From NCBI RefSeq assembly GCF_964283195.1, contig NZ_CAXYLH010000011.1: DNA of 64,000 nt; one strand, written 5' to 3'. Positions 52,825 to 60,614 of this stretch are shown here, one piece after another. The translations under genes and the position numbers were made by a program. Origin of the DNA: Paratractidigestivibacter sp003150175 (lineage in GTDB: Bacteria > Actinomycetota > Coriobacteriia > Coriobacteriales > Atopobiaceae). The notes below the pieces were generated by a model. The model was not told the DNA's origin, ran no database searches, and saw only the letters and a list, made by a program, of their open reading frames with translations. Position 1 is the stretch's first letter; every line of letters starts with the position of its first letter.

Positions 52825-53484
52825 ATGGGAAACAGGGCGATCATCACCACGCCCGAGCGAAAGCTCGGGGTTTATCTCCATTGGAACGGCTCGCGCAACT
52901 ATGTCGAGCCCTTCCTCACTTACTGCGGGCTCAAGCGCTACCGTCCGCCCTCGGAGGACCCGGCGTACGGGTTCGCCAGGCTCGCGCAGGTCATCGGGAA
53001 CTTCTTCGGCGGGGCGCTCTCGGTCGGCATCGTGCCCTACACCACGGACGAGCAGATGACGCCCGGGCTCGACAACGGCGTCTACGTCATCGAGGGCTGG
53101 CGGATCGTCAGGCAGCTCCCTCCTCCCGAGGGGTGCAGGGACATCCCGCCCGGCGAGCCGCTGCCCGCGCTCCGCGCCATCGACCGCCGCCAGCCCGCCA
53201 GCGAGCAGCTCGGGGCGTTCCTCGACGCGCCGCAGGTGAGGCCGGCCGAGCTCTCGGTCGGCGACAAGGTCTGGGTCTACAGCGACTTCCGCAGGATCGA
53301 GGGGCGCTACCAGGGAGGATACGCGCAGGCGACCGCCATCGGGCTCGGTTGCCGCGAGCTCAACGGCATCGACGTGACGGGCGTGCCCTATGTCGACCTC
53401 TTTATGGACGGCGCCTGCGCCGGCGAGGACAACATCAACAACTACCTGCTCGAGGATTCGTATCGACTTGTGGTCAATGCCTAG
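52825..53484 (+). CDS. Unknown protein of the 'MGNRAIITT' type
   Basis: A 219-residue protein beginning MGNRAIITTPERKLGVYLHW. I recall similar openings (NRAxIT..., GVYLHWNGSRNYVEPFLTYC, YGFARLAQVIGNFFGG) in conserved proteins of conjugative or plasmid regions of Firmicutes and Actinobacteria, without known function. Soluble, no signal peptide; conserved aromatic and Gly residues dominate. It follows the preceding unknown gene by 9 bp. Its 3' end touches the promoter-operator region of the BrnTA pair. Confidence 0.62.
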   Translation: MGNRAIITTPERKLGVYLHWNGSRNYVEPFLTYCGLKRYRPPSEDPAYGFARLAQVIGNFFGGALSVGIVPYTTDEQMTPGLDNGVYVIEGWRIVRQLPPPEGCRDIPPGEPLPALRAIDRRQPASEQLGAFLDAPQVRPAELSVGDKVWVYSDFRRIEGRYQGGYAQATAIGLGCRELNGIDVTGVPYVDLFMDGACAGEDNINNYLLEDSYRLVVNA

Positions 53485-53524
53485 GTGGTGCGTATTTGAC
53501 ACCAGTTTCGCGCCACCATAGAAT
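53484..53524 (+). promoter_or_regulatory. brnTA promoter with inverted-repeat operator
   Basis: TTGACA (53496-53501), 17 bp, TAGAAT (53519-53524): a near-consensus promoter. GGTGGTGCG (53484-53492) and CGCGCCACC (53509-53517) form an 8/9 inverted repeat that brackets the -35, a plausible BrnA operator. Confidence 0.75.
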
Positions 53525-53535
53525 GAGGTCGTCTA

Positions 53536-53811
53536 ATGAGAATCCTCTGGGACAAAGACAAGGCACGGGTGAACGAAGAGAAGCGCGGCGTGACATTCGA
53601 GGAGGCTGCGGAGGTCCTCGCGGGGAGCTGCATCGCGTTCGCGAGCAACGCGAACGGCGAGAAGAGATTCCGCGCCGTCGCCCGGATCAGGGGCGAGTAT
53701 CTCACCGTGATCTACGCGGACCGCCACGGGACGAGGCGGATCATCTCCGCCCGCCATTCCTCGCCAAAAGAAAGGCAGATGTATGAGCGATATAACGATC
53801 AAAGAGCTTGA
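53536..53811 (+). CDS. brnT: BrnT-type toxin
   Basis: A 91-residue ribonuclease toxin of the BrnT family. The pattern WDKDKARVNEEKRGVTFEEAAEVL at the start, GEKRFRAVARIRGEYLTVIYADR in the middle and RRIISARHSSPKERQMYE at the end is diagnostic. BrnT cleaves RNA and is neutralised by BrnA, whose gene overlaps its 3' end by 29 bp. The ATG at 53536 follows GAGGTCGTCT, 12 bp after the -10 element. Confidence 0.88.
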   Translation: MRILWDKDKARVNEEKRGVTFEEAAEVLAGSCIAFASNANGEKRFRAVARIRGEYLTVIYADRHGTRRIISARHSSPKERQMYERYNDQRA

Positions 53812-54055
53812 GGACCGCCTCGACCAGGGGGATGACCTCGACGACTGCACCGACTGGGACAACCCCATTTGGTGCAGCAACGAGAAGGCGCGCTTCTCGG
53901 TCAACATCCCCGAGTGGCTGCTGTATCGCCTCGACGAGGAGGCGGACCGTCGCGCGATCTCGCGCTCCGCGATGATCAACACCATCCTCGTGGACTGGGC
54001 GGACGCCCATCCCGGCCATCGGCCCGACGCGGAGGAGAACCCTCCCGCCGCGTAA
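53783..54055 (+). CDS. brnA: BrnA-type antitoxin
   Basis: A 90-residue antitoxin with an acidic N-terminus (DRLDQGDDLDDCTDWDNP) that would wrap the toxin and a C-terminal ribbon-helix-helix, ARFSVNIPEWLLYRLDEEADRRAISRSAMIN, for operator binding (seen as RFSVNIPEWLLYRL). It overlaps brnT and shares its transcript, so toxin and antitoxin are coupled. The two form the last unit of the accessory patch before the Mg2+ ATPase. Confidence 0.86.
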   Translation: MSDITIKELEDRLDQGDDLDDCTDWDNPIWCSNEKARFSVNIPEWLLYRLDEEADRRAISRSAMINTILVDWADAHPGHRPDAEENPPAA

Positions 54056-54095
54056 GATTACGAATCCCTTACATTCTCATCCGGGTAGACTCTGC

Positions 54096-54101
54096 TATAG
54101 T
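54096..54101 (+). promoter_or_regulatory. -10 element of the Mg2+ ATPase leader
   Basis: TATAGT preceded by TGC (extended -10). No strong -35, which is tolerated with an extended -10. Confidence 0.5.
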
Positions 54102-54152
54102 CCCAAACCGTTCATACGCGGGGCAACGCCCACAGCATCGAGGAGGTGCGCC

Positions 54153-54254
54153 ATGTCCGAAGGCTCGAGTCACAGTCACAGTCGCAAACACTTGATTCCG
54201 CAGTCCGTGGAGGAGGTGCCCGCCCTCGGGATGGCGAGCACCCGTCGCGCCTAG
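54153..54254 (+). CDS. 33-residue leader peptide upstream of the Mg2+ ATPase
   Basis: A short ORF in the 5' leader, beginning MSEGSSHSHSRKHLIPQSVE and ending ASTRRA. It has a strong ribosome-binding site (CGAGGAGGTGCGCC) that is copied exactly, including the ATG (13 bp GAGGTGCGCCATG), in front of the ATPase gene. Its codons include three His within codons 7-13. The stop is followed by a small palindrome and a terminator hairpin. Position and form suggest translation-coupled attenuation, analogous to mgtL-type leaders of Mg2+ transporters, but the sequence is not related to mgtL. Too short to be sure it is translated. Confidence 0.5.
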   Translation: MSEGSSHSHSRKHLIPQSVEEVPALGMASTRRA

Positions 54255-54293
54255 CCGCACACCGGCGGCGCACGCACATGATGTGCCTCCAAG

Positions 54294-54325
54294 GGCTCCC
54301 GGCCTCGCGCCGGGGGCCTTATTTC
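54294..54325 (+). terminator. Attenuator hairpin before the Mg2+ ATPase
   Basis: GGCTCCCGGC pairs with GCCGGGGGCC (10 bp, one G-U) around CTCGC, followed by TTATTTCG. A palindrome GCACATGATGTGC (54274-54286) between it and the leader stop could participate in an alternative fold. Confidence 0.7.
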
Positions 54326-54350
54326 GTATCCCGGGATTGTGAGGTGCGCC

Positions 54351-57134
54351 ATGACGCTGCGCAACCTCTTTGCCCGCATGGGCGCCGTCGACGCCAGGAA
54401 CACCAACCCCCAGAGGAGCACAAAGAAGAGCTCGCGCCCCGCGGCCCAGCAGGACTGGCTGCGCCACGCTGCTGCGGCCGGCCGAGACGAGCTGTTCGCC
54501 GAGCTCGGCAGCCGCGAGGAGGGCCTCGCCGCCGACCAGGTCGAGCGCGCCCGCGAGTTCTACGGCACGAACGCCATGGCCCAGGCGGCCAAGCGCCCGA
54601 TGCCCCTGCGCTTCCTCGCCGCGTTCGCCGACCCCTTCACCTACATCCTCGTCTTCATCGCCGCGGTCTCGGTCCTCACCGACTGGGTGTTCGCCTCCGG
54701 CGGCGACCGCGACCTCTCGACCCCGCTGATCATCGGCGCGATGGTCCTCGTCTCGGGCGTGCTGCGCTTCGTTCAGGACGAGAAGAGCACCGTCGCCGCC
54801 GAGGCCCTGGCCGAGATGGTCGAGTCCTGCGCCGAGGTCGAGCGCGACGGCGACGGCGGCAACGAGACCCCCATCGACGAGATCGTCGTCGGGGACGTCG
54901 TGCATCTCTCGTCCGGCGACGTCGTGCCCGCCGACCTGCGCATCTTTGCCGCGCGCGATCTCTTTGTGAGCCAGGCGTCGCTCACCGGAGAGTCCGAGCC
55001 CGTCGAGAAGCGCGCAGAGCTCGGCGCGGCGGCGCAGGCGGAGGCATCCTCCCTCACCGACCTCGAGGACATCGCCTTCATGGGCTCCACCGTGATCTCG
55101 GGCAACGCGCGCGGCGTCGTCGTGGCCACGGGCGCCCGCACGATGTTCGGCGAGGCAACGGGCACGCTCACCGGGCGCAAGCGCGAGACCTCCTTCGACG
55201 CCGGTATCAAGTCGACGAGTCGCCTGCTCATGCGCCTCATGGTCGTCATGCTGCCCATCGTCTTCGTGATCTCGGGCGTCACCAAGGGCGACTGGGTCTC
55301 CGCGCTGCTCTTCTCGCTGTCCGTTGCGGTCGGGCTCACGCCCGAGATGCTGCCCATGCTCGTGACCACCTGCCTCGGCAAGGGCGCGGTCGACCTCAGC
55401 CGCGACCACGTGATCGTCAAGCGCCTCGACGCCATCCAGGACCTCGGCGCCGTCGACGTTCTGTGCACGGACAAGACGGGCACCCTCACCGAGGACCGCA
55501 TCGTGCTCGAGCGCCACCTCGACGTCAACGGCCGCGAGAACGCGCGCGTGCTGCGCTACGCGTTTCTCAACAGCTATTTCTCGACCGGCGTGAAGAACCT
55601 CGTGGACGCCGCGATCGTGGAGCGGGCCCTCGCCGAGGGCACCGACGAGGTCGGCGCCGTGACCAACGGGACCGCCGTCACCGCCGAGGAGCTCGCCTGC
55701 CGCTACCACAGCATCGACGAGCTGCCGTTCGACTTCGAGCGCAGGCGCCTCTCGGTCGTCGTGGGCGACGCGGACGGCCGCACCCGCATGGTGACCAAGG
55801 GCGCCCTCGAGGAGGTGCTCGCCGTGTGCACCGAGGTCGAGGTCGACGGGCGGGTGCTGCCGCTCACCGACGAGCTGGTCGCGCACGTCGTCGAGCAGGG
55901 CGCGGCGCTCGCGGACGAGGGTATGCGCGTGCTCGGCGTGGCCCGCAAGGACGAGCCCGCGGGAACCGGCTCGCTCACCGTCGAGGACGAGCGCGACATG
56001 GTCCTCATCGGCTACCTCGCCTTCCTCGATCCGCCCAAGGAGAGCTCCGCGGCCGCCGTCCGCGCCCTCGCGGCCCACGGCGTGGCCACGAAGGTCCTCA
56101 CCGGCGACTCCCCGCGCGTCGCGACGCACGTCTGCCGCGCGATCGGCATCCCCGCCGAGCGCGTCCTCGACGGCAACGAGGTCGAGGCCATGGACGACGG
56201 GCAGCTCGCCGCCGCCGTCCAGGAGGTGAGCATCTTCGCCAAGCTCTCCCCCGCCCAGAAGGCGCGCGTCGTCTCCGCGCTGCGCGGGCTCGGCCATGCC
56301 GTCGCGTACATGGGCGACGGCGTGAACGACGCCGCCGCCATGCGCGAGAGCGACTGCGGGATCTCCGTGGACTCCGCCGTCGACGTCGCGCGCGAGGCCG
56401 CCGACATCATCCTGCTCGAGAAGGACCTCATGGTCCTCGAGCACGGCATCGAGTGCGGCCGCAGGACCCACGCGAACATGATCAAGTACGTGAAGATGAC
56501 GGTGAGCTCAAACTTCGGGAACATCTTCTCCGTCCTGGTCGCGGCGCTCTTCCTCCCGTTCCTCCCCATGACGGCGGTGCAGCTGCTGCTGCTCAACCTG
56601 ATCTACGACCTCACCTGCACGGCCGTGCCCTGGGACAACGTGGACGACGAGGCGATCGCGCGCCCGCGCCGCTGGGACACCGCCTCGGTGCGTCGCTTCA
56701 TGGTCGCCTTCGGGCCCCTAAGCTCGGTCTTCGACATCCTCACCTTCGCAGGTCTGTTCTGGGTCGTGTGCCCCGCCGTCGCGGGCAGCGCCTGGGGCGC
56801 GCTCGACGCTGCCGGCCAGGCCTTGTTCGTCGGCACGTTCCAGGCCGGCTGGTTCGTCGAGAGCATGCTGACGCAGACCCTCGTCGTGCACCTGATCCGC
56901 ACCGAGAAGACCCCGTTCATCGGCAGCCGCGCCGCATGGCCGCTCTGCGCGCTGGGCGCCTCTGGCATCGCCGTCGCGTGCGCCCTGCCCTTCACGCCGA
57001 TGGGCGCCGCGCTCGACTTCTGCGCGCTGCCGGGCGCGTTCTGGGCGCTTCTCGCCGTCATGGTCGCCGGCTACGCCGCCGTCGTCTGCCTCGCAAAGAG
57101 ACGCTACCTGCGCCGCAACGACTCCCTCCTGTAA
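54351..57134 (+). CDS. mgtA: Mg2+-importing P-type ATPase
   Basis: A 927-residue type IIIB P-type ATPase importing Mg2+. The actuator loop is SLTGESEPVEK, the phosphorylated Asp374 is in CTDKTGTLTEDRIVL, the membrane motif before it is SVAVGLTPEMLPMLVTTCLGKGA (typical of MgtA/MgtB), and the hinge is AYMGDGVNDAAAMRESDCG. Ten transmembrane helices fit the usual plan. ATG 54351 follows GTGAGGTGCGCC; an in-frame GTG four codons earlier is less likely. Expression is probably controlled by the leader ORF and hairpin upstream. A palindromic repeat copy ends the unit. Confidence 0.95.
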   Translation: MTLRNLFARMGAVDARNTNPQRSTKKSSRPAAQQDWLRHAAAAGRDELFAELGSREEGLAADQVERAREFYGTNAMAQAAKRPMPLRFLAAFADPFTYILVFIAAVSVLTDWVFASGGDRDLSTPLIIGAMVLVSGVLRFVQDEKSTVAAEALAEMVESCAEVERDGDGGNETPIDEIVVGDVVHLSSGDVVPADLRIFAARDLFVSQASLTGESEPVEKRAELGAAAQAEASSLTDLEDIAFMGSTVISGNARGVVVATGARTMFGEATGTLTGRKRETSFDAGIKSTSRLLMRLMVVMLPIVFVISGVTKGDWVSALLFSLSVAVGLTPEMLPMLVTTCLGKGAVDLSRDHVIVKRLDAIQDLGAVDVLCTDKTGTLTEDRIVLERHLDVNGRENARVLRYAFLNSYFSTGVKNLVDAAIVERALAEGTDEVGAVTNGTAVTAEELACRYHSIDELPFDFERRRLSVVVGDADGRTRMVTKGALEEVLAVCTEVEVDGRVLPLTDELVAHVVEQGAALADEGMRVLGVARKDEPAGTGSLTVEDERDMVLIGYLAFLDPPKESSAAAVRALAAHGVATKVLTGDSPRVATHVCRAIGIPAERVLDGNEVEAMDDGQLAAAVQEVSIFAKLSPAQKARVVSALRGLGHAVAYMGDGVNDAAAMRESDCGISVDSAVDVAREAADIILLEKDLMVLEHGIECGRRTHANMIKYVKMTVSSNFGNIFSVLVAALFLPFLPMTAVQLLLLNLIYDLTCTAVPWDNVDDEAIARPRRWDTASVRRFMVAFGPLSSVFDILTFAGLFWVVCPAVAGSAWGALDAAGQALFVGTFQAGWFVESMLTQTLVVHLIRTEKTPFIGSRAAWPLCALGASGIAVACALPFTPMGAALDFCALPGAFWALLAVMVAGYAAVVCLAKRRYLRRNDSLL

Positions 57135-57137
57135 GAA

Positions 57138-57168
57138 ATGACGAAAAGGGACAGTCCCTTTTCGTCAT
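57138..57168. repeat. 31-bp palindromic repeat, copy 7
   Basis: Perfect copy between the convergent Mg2+ ATPase and hydratase genes. On the minus strand the hydratase stop TAA abuts its edge (AAGTAAATGACG). Confidence 0.95.
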
Positions 57169-57844
57169 TTACTTGACCGTGAACTCCACGGAGCCGAAGG
57201 GGCCGTCGTACTCGACGACCCACTTGCCCGCCTCGAGCATCGGCGGGACAAAGACGGTGCCGACCGATGCGTGCATGCCGCGCTTGAAGCTCTTGCCCTG
57301 GCTGGCTAGCTTGCCGACGAGCCACTGCATCGAGTTCACCGGGTTGCCGAGGACCTCGGACGTCTTGCCCTGCTTGACGAGCTGCCCGTCGTGGTAGCAC
57401 TTGCCGGTGTAGCCGGCCATGCCCTCGACCGTGAGCTCGGCGCCGTCGACCGGCGTGCCGTAGACGACATAGCCGCCCACCGCGCAGTCGCTCATCACGA
57501 GGCACTTGGAGAGCGAGGGGAACCACTTCGCGAAGCGCGAGTCGGGCACCTCCATGTCCGCCGCGACGGTGCAGTTGGCGAGCAGCTCCTCGGGCGTCAT
57601 GGAAGCGTCGAGGTCGCGCTTGGCCGTGAAGCATAGCTCGCACTCGAGCAGGGGCTCGTTGAGGTGGGCGAGCTCGAGCGTGCACGGTGTAGGCGGTGTC
57701 GTCGTCGGTGACGACGCCCTCCCAGTCCGCCATGGTGAGCGGCTTGTTCTCCAGGCCGTAGAAGTTGTTGCGGTACGCCTGGTAGAGGGCCTCGGCGAGC
57801 TCGGACTGACGGGCGTTGAGGGTGGTGGAATCGGTGCTGGACAT
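57169..57844 (-). pseudogene. 2-keto-4-pentenoate hydratase (MhpD-like), decayed
   Basis: The first 54 codons (MSSTDSTTLNARQSELAEAL ... ENKPLTMADWEGVVTDDDTAYTV) and the rest, LLECELCFTAKRDLDASMTPEELLANC to VEYDGPFGSVEFTVK, lie in different frames joined around 57675-57690. Compared with MhpD-type enzymes, the middle about 60 residues with the VGxKVGLT and PDxGxL substrate region are missing, so an internal deletion plus frame change has inactivated it. The remaining C-terminal part (CLVMSDCAVGGYVVYGTPV, GNPVNSMQWLVGKLASQG) identifies the family. AAGGAGAACATC precedes the start. Confidence 0.8.
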
Positions 57845-57881
57845 GATGTTCTCCTTTTTCTCAGCTGATTGTTGTTTGCGG

Positions 57882-57912
57882 ATGACGAAAAGGGACTGTC
57901 CCTTTTCGTCAT
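57882..57912. repeat. 31-bp palindromic repeat, copy 8
   Basis: Perfect copy lying between the attenuator terminator and the hydratase start. Confidence 0.95.
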
Positions 57913-57931
57913 TTCCCTGATGGGCAGCCGA

Positions 57932-57975
57932 TCAAAGAAGAAGACCGGGTACTGCGCACGGCAGCAACCGGTCTT
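57932..57975 (-). terminator. Attenuator terminator of a branched-chain amino-acid leader
   Basis: AAGACCGG pairs with CCGGTCTT around a 19-nt loop, followed on the minus strand by CTTCTTTG. A second hairpin CTGCCCGTC/GACGGGCAG (57988-58008) just upstream may be the competing antiterminator or pause stem. Confidence 0.75.
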
Positions 57976-58027
57976 TGCATCCCAGCACTGCCCGTCAAGG
58001 ACGGGCAGCCAATATGTGGCGACCCGC

Positions 58028-58090
58028 CTAGCGAATAATGCTGCTAATAATTCGTGCCTGCAGGTAGCTCATTGCGTTTCCTCTCGTCAT
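58028..58090 (-). CDS. Leader peptide with Ile-rich control region (ilv-type attenuator)
   Basis: A 20-codon ORF with ribosome-binding site AAGAGGGGCGC, ending QARIISSIIR and TAG. Four Ile codons (ATT) fall within seven codons near its end, placed about 20 bp before a hairpin series and a terminator, the classic layout of ilv/leu attenuation. It is not followed by any branched-chain biosynthesis gene, only by a repeat copy and the hydratase pseudogene, so it seems to have lost its operon. The upstream leuB ends 138 bp before. Confidence reflects the shortness of the ORF. Confidence 0.65.
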   Translation of the reverse strand: MTRGNAMSYLQARIISSIIR

Positions 58091-58160
58091 GCGCCCCTCT
58101 TGGGCGCGTGGTGACCATTGCGGCCCTTTGAGCGCGGGAATCAACCCTCATCCCGTAACT

Positions 58161-58166
58161 ATTATG
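58161..58166 (-). promoter_or_regulatory. -10-like element of the attenuator leader
   Basis: CATAAT on the minus strand, 70 bp upstream of the leader ORF. The -35 (AACAGC with 17-bp spacing) is poor. Confidence 0.4.
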
Positions 58167-58197
58167 TTTCGCGAAAGTCGACAGCTGTTGGAACGAA

Positions 58198-58228
58198 ATG
58201 ACGAAAAGGGACTGTCCCTTCTCGTCAT
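58198..58228. repeat. 31-bp palindromic repeat, copy 9
   Basis: One arm mismatch (CTCGTCAT). It overlaps the last base of the leuB stop codon. Confidence 0.93.
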
Positions 58229-59340
58229 TAGAGGGCGGCGACGACGCGGTCGCCCATGGCGGCGGTGCCGAGGATGTGGTCGGCGGGGGTGTCCTCGTCG
58301 GCGATGTCGCGGGTGCGCCAGCCCTCGTCGAGGACGCGCTCCACGGCCGACTCGATCCAGCCGGCCTCCTCGGTCATGTCGAGGGCGTAGGTGAGCAGCA
58401 TGCCCGCCGAGAGGATCTGCGCGAGCGGGTTGGCGACGCCCTGGCCCGCGATGTCGGGGGCGGAGCCGGCGCTCGGCTCGAAGAGGCTCACGCCGTCGCC
58501 GAGCGAGGCGGAGGCGAGCATGCCGAGCGAGCCCGTGATCTGCGCGGCCTCGTCCGAGAGGATATCGCCGAACATGTTTTCGGTCACGACGACGTCGAAG
58601 TCGGCCGGGCGGTTGATGAGCTGCATCGCGGTGTTGTCCACGAGCAGGTCCTCGAGCTCCACGTCCGGGTACTCCTCGTCGTGGACGCGGTGGACGATCT
58701 CGCGCCACATGCGGGAGGTCTCGAGCACGTTGCGCTTGTCCACGCTCGTGACCTTGTTCCTGCGCTTGCGGGCCGCCTCGAAGGCCTGGCGCGCGATGCG
58801 CTCGACCTCGTACTCGCGGTACTCCATCACGTCGTAGGCGCGCTGGCCGCGGCCGCCGTCGGCGCCCGCGCCCTCCTCGCCGTAGAAGCGCTCGCGGCGC
58901 CCGAAGTAGATGCCGCCGGTGAGCTCGCGGACGAGCACCATGTCGACCCCGCGGATGACCTCGGGGCGCAACGTGGAGGCGCCGGCGAGGGCGTCGTAGA
59001 TCTTCACGGGACGCAGGTTGGTGTAGAGGCCCAGCCCCTTGCGGATGCGCAGGAGCCCCTGCTCCGGGCGCGGGGCGTTGGGGTCGGTGGAGTCCCACTT
59101 CGGGCCGCCCACGCTGGCAAGAAGGACCGCGTCGGCGGCCTTCGCGGCCTCGAGGGTCTCGTCGGGCAGCGGGTCGGCGCACGCGTCGATGGCGGCGCCG
59201 CCGATCAAGTGGTCCTCGAACACGAACTCGACGTCGGCCTTCCGCCCCACGGCGGCGAGGACCTTCTTGCCCTCGGCGATGATCTCGGGGCCGATGCCGT
59301 CGCCCGGCAGGCAGCAGATCCGGTAGGTCTTCGATGCCAT
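58228..59340 (-). CDS. leuB: 3-isopropylmalate dehydrogenase
   Basis: A 370-residue decarboxylating dehydrogenase producing 4-methyl-2-oxopentanoate in leucine synthesis. The N-terminus is CCLPGDGIGPEIIAEGKK; LLRIRKGLGLYTNLRPVK and DMVLVRELTGGIYFG carry the substrate-binding Arg and Tyr; VTENMFGDILSDEAAQITGSLG binds metal; and EPSAGSAPDIAGQGVANPLAQI is the usual C-terminal NAD segment. ATG 59340 begins 2 bp after the leuD stop, so they are coupled. leuC is separated from this pair by two unrelated genes. Confidence 0.96.
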   Translation of the reverse strand: MASKTYRICCLPGDGIGPEIIAEGKKVLAAVGRKADVEFVFEDHLIGGAAIDACADPLPDETLEAAKAADAVLLASVGGPKWDSTDPNAPRPEQGLLRIRKGLGLYTNLRPVKIYDALAGASTLRPEVIRGVDMVLVRELTGGIYFGRRERFYGEEGAGADGGRGQRAYDVMEYREYEVERIARQAFEAARKRRNKVTSVDKRNVLETSRMWREIVHRVHDEEYPDVELEDLLVDNTAMQLINRPADFDVVVTENMFGDILSDEAAQITGSLGMLASASLGDGVSLFEPSAGSAPDIAGQGVANPLAQILSAGMLLTYALDMTEEAGWIESAVERVLDEGWRTRDIADEDTPADHILGTAAMGDRVVAAL

Positions 59341-59342
59341 GG

Positions 59343-59849
59343 CTACTCGCCCTTCCGCTCCGCGAGGACGCGCTTGGTGCGCGCCACGAGGCCGCCGTCG
59401 TTGATGATCTCCTGGATGAAGGGCGGGAACGGCTGCGCATGGAAGACGGCGCCCGTGGTCTCGTCCGTGATGGTGCCGGTGTCCGCGTCGACGTCGACGA
59501 CGTCGCCCTCGCTGATGGCGTCGACCGCCTCGGGGCACTCGAGGATGGGCAGGCCCATGTTGATCGAGTTGCGGTAGAAGATGCGCGCGAAGGACTTGGC
59601 GATGACGCAGCTCACGCCCGCGGCCTTGATGGCCACCGGGGCGTGCTCGCGCGAGGAGCCGCAGCCGAAGTTCTCGTCGGCGACGATGATGTCGCCGGGC
59701 TTCACGCGGTCGACGAAGGTGGTGTCGAGGTCCTCAAGGCAGTGCTTGGCGAGCTCGGCGGGGTCGGAGGTGTTGAGGTAGCGGGCCGGGATGATGACAT
59801 CGGTGTCGATGTCGCGGCCGTAGCGGAAGACGGTTCCCTTGAACTGCAC
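59343..59849 (-). CDS. leuD: 3-isopropylmalate dehydratase small subunit
   Basis: A 168-residue swivel domain of isopropylmalate isomerase. FRYGRDIDTDVIIPARYLN at the start and FGCGSSREHAPVAIKAAG (substrate-binding loop) are characteristic; ARIFYRNSINMGLPILE follows. The short form matches the archaeal/anaerobe type that pairs with the about 420-residue large subunit at 62730-63995. Start is GTG 59849 behind AAAGGAATCGCC. It forms an operon with leuB. Confidence 0.95.
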   Translation of the reverse strand: MQFKGTVFRYGRDIDTDVIIPARYLNTSDPAELAKHCLEDLDTTFVDRVKPGDIIVADENFGCGSSREHAPVAIKAAGVSCVIAKSFARIFYRNSINMGLPILECPEAVDAISEGDVVDVDADTGTITDETTGAVFHAQPFPPFIQEIINDGGLVARTKRVLAERKGE

Positions 59850-59890
59850 GGCGATTCCTTTCGTTGGCGCGGTTTCGGGCCAGTGTTCCT

Positions 59891-59896
59891 ATTGTA
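59891..59896 (-). promoter_or_regulatory. -10-like element for leuDB
   Basis: TACAAT on the minus strand, 42 bp upstream of leuD, suggesting leuDB has its own start of transcription. The -35 is unclear. Confidence 0.35.
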
Positions 59897-59939
59897 GCGA
59901 ACACCGCCGCGCATCCGCCCGCCGGCCCGCCGCTCCCCG

Positions 59940-60614
59940 CTAATGCAGCTTGAGGTCGTGTCTGACGACCTGCGAGTTCAGCCACGCGGCGCGCCAGCCG
60001 CGATTCCAGCCGCCCTCCCCCTCGATGTCGAGGACGGTGTATCCGCAGGCATTGACCACCGTCGTGCCGCAGGGCATCTGCCGCTCGCGCTTGAAGGAGG
60101 GGTCGTAGCCCTTGTGCACGTGGCCGTGGACCATGTAGCCGGGCCGCCAGCGCCCGAGCAGGTCGTCGAAGCACTCGAAGCCGCGGTGCGGAAGGTCCTC
60201 GAGGTCGCCCACCCCGCGCGCGGGCGCGTGCGTGAGCAGGACGTCGACGCCGCCCGCGAGCCGGATCTTCGCCTGGAGCCTCTGGGCCCGGCGGGCCATC
60301 TCGCGCTCGCTGTACATGTTCGCCCCGTCGCGGTAGCGCATCGAGCCGCCGAGGCCCGCGACGCGCAGCCCCCGGTACACGTAGACCTCATCCTCGACGC
60401 ACAAGCAGCCGCCCGGCGCGCGGCGGGCGTACCCGTCGTCGTGGTTGCCGCGCACGTACAGCAGGGGCTTATTGGTCACGGTCACGAGGAACTCGAGGTA
60501 GTCCGGGTCGAGGTCGCCCGCCGAGAGTATGAGGTCGACGTCGCCGAAGCGCTTCTCGCTATAGAAGTCCCACAGGCAGCGCTCCTCGACGTCGGCGATG
60601 GCGAGCACCTTCAT
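59940..60614 (-). CDS. Calcineurin-like metallophosphoesterase
   Basis: A 224-residue phosphoesterase. The metal motifs are LAIADVEER (unusual: Asp-Val-Glu in place of the D-x-H), LSAGDLDPDYLEFL, YVRGNHD, LTHAPARG and VHGHVHKGY. It therefore keeps the GD, GNH(D/E), H and GHxH blocks; the variant first block may change metal binding. ATG 60614 overlaps the stop of the upstream BMP-fusion gene (ATGA), so the pair is translationally coupled. Substrate unknown. Confidence 0.85.
   Translation of the reverse strand: MKVLAIADVEERCLWDFYSEKRFGDVDLILSAGDLDPDYLEFLVTVTNKPLLYVRGNHDDGYARRAPGGCLCVEDEVYVYRGLRVAGLGGSMRYRDGANMYSEREMARRAQRLQAKIRLAGGVDVLLTHAPARGVGDLEDLPHRGFECFDDLLGRWRPGYMVHGHVHKGYDPSFKRERQMPCGTTVVNACGYTVLDIEGEGGWNRGWRAAWLNSQVVRHDLKLH

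Noticed and set aside
51976..53502. A 508-codon minus-strand frame across the two unknown genes
   Set aside because: The plus-strand genes have good ribosome-binding sites and a 9-bp operon spacing; the minus frame is biased like a shadow.
54069..56471. An 800-codon minus-strand frame opposite the Mg2+ ATPase
   Set aside because: Composition shows it is the reverse shadow of the ATPase gene; no recognisable domain.
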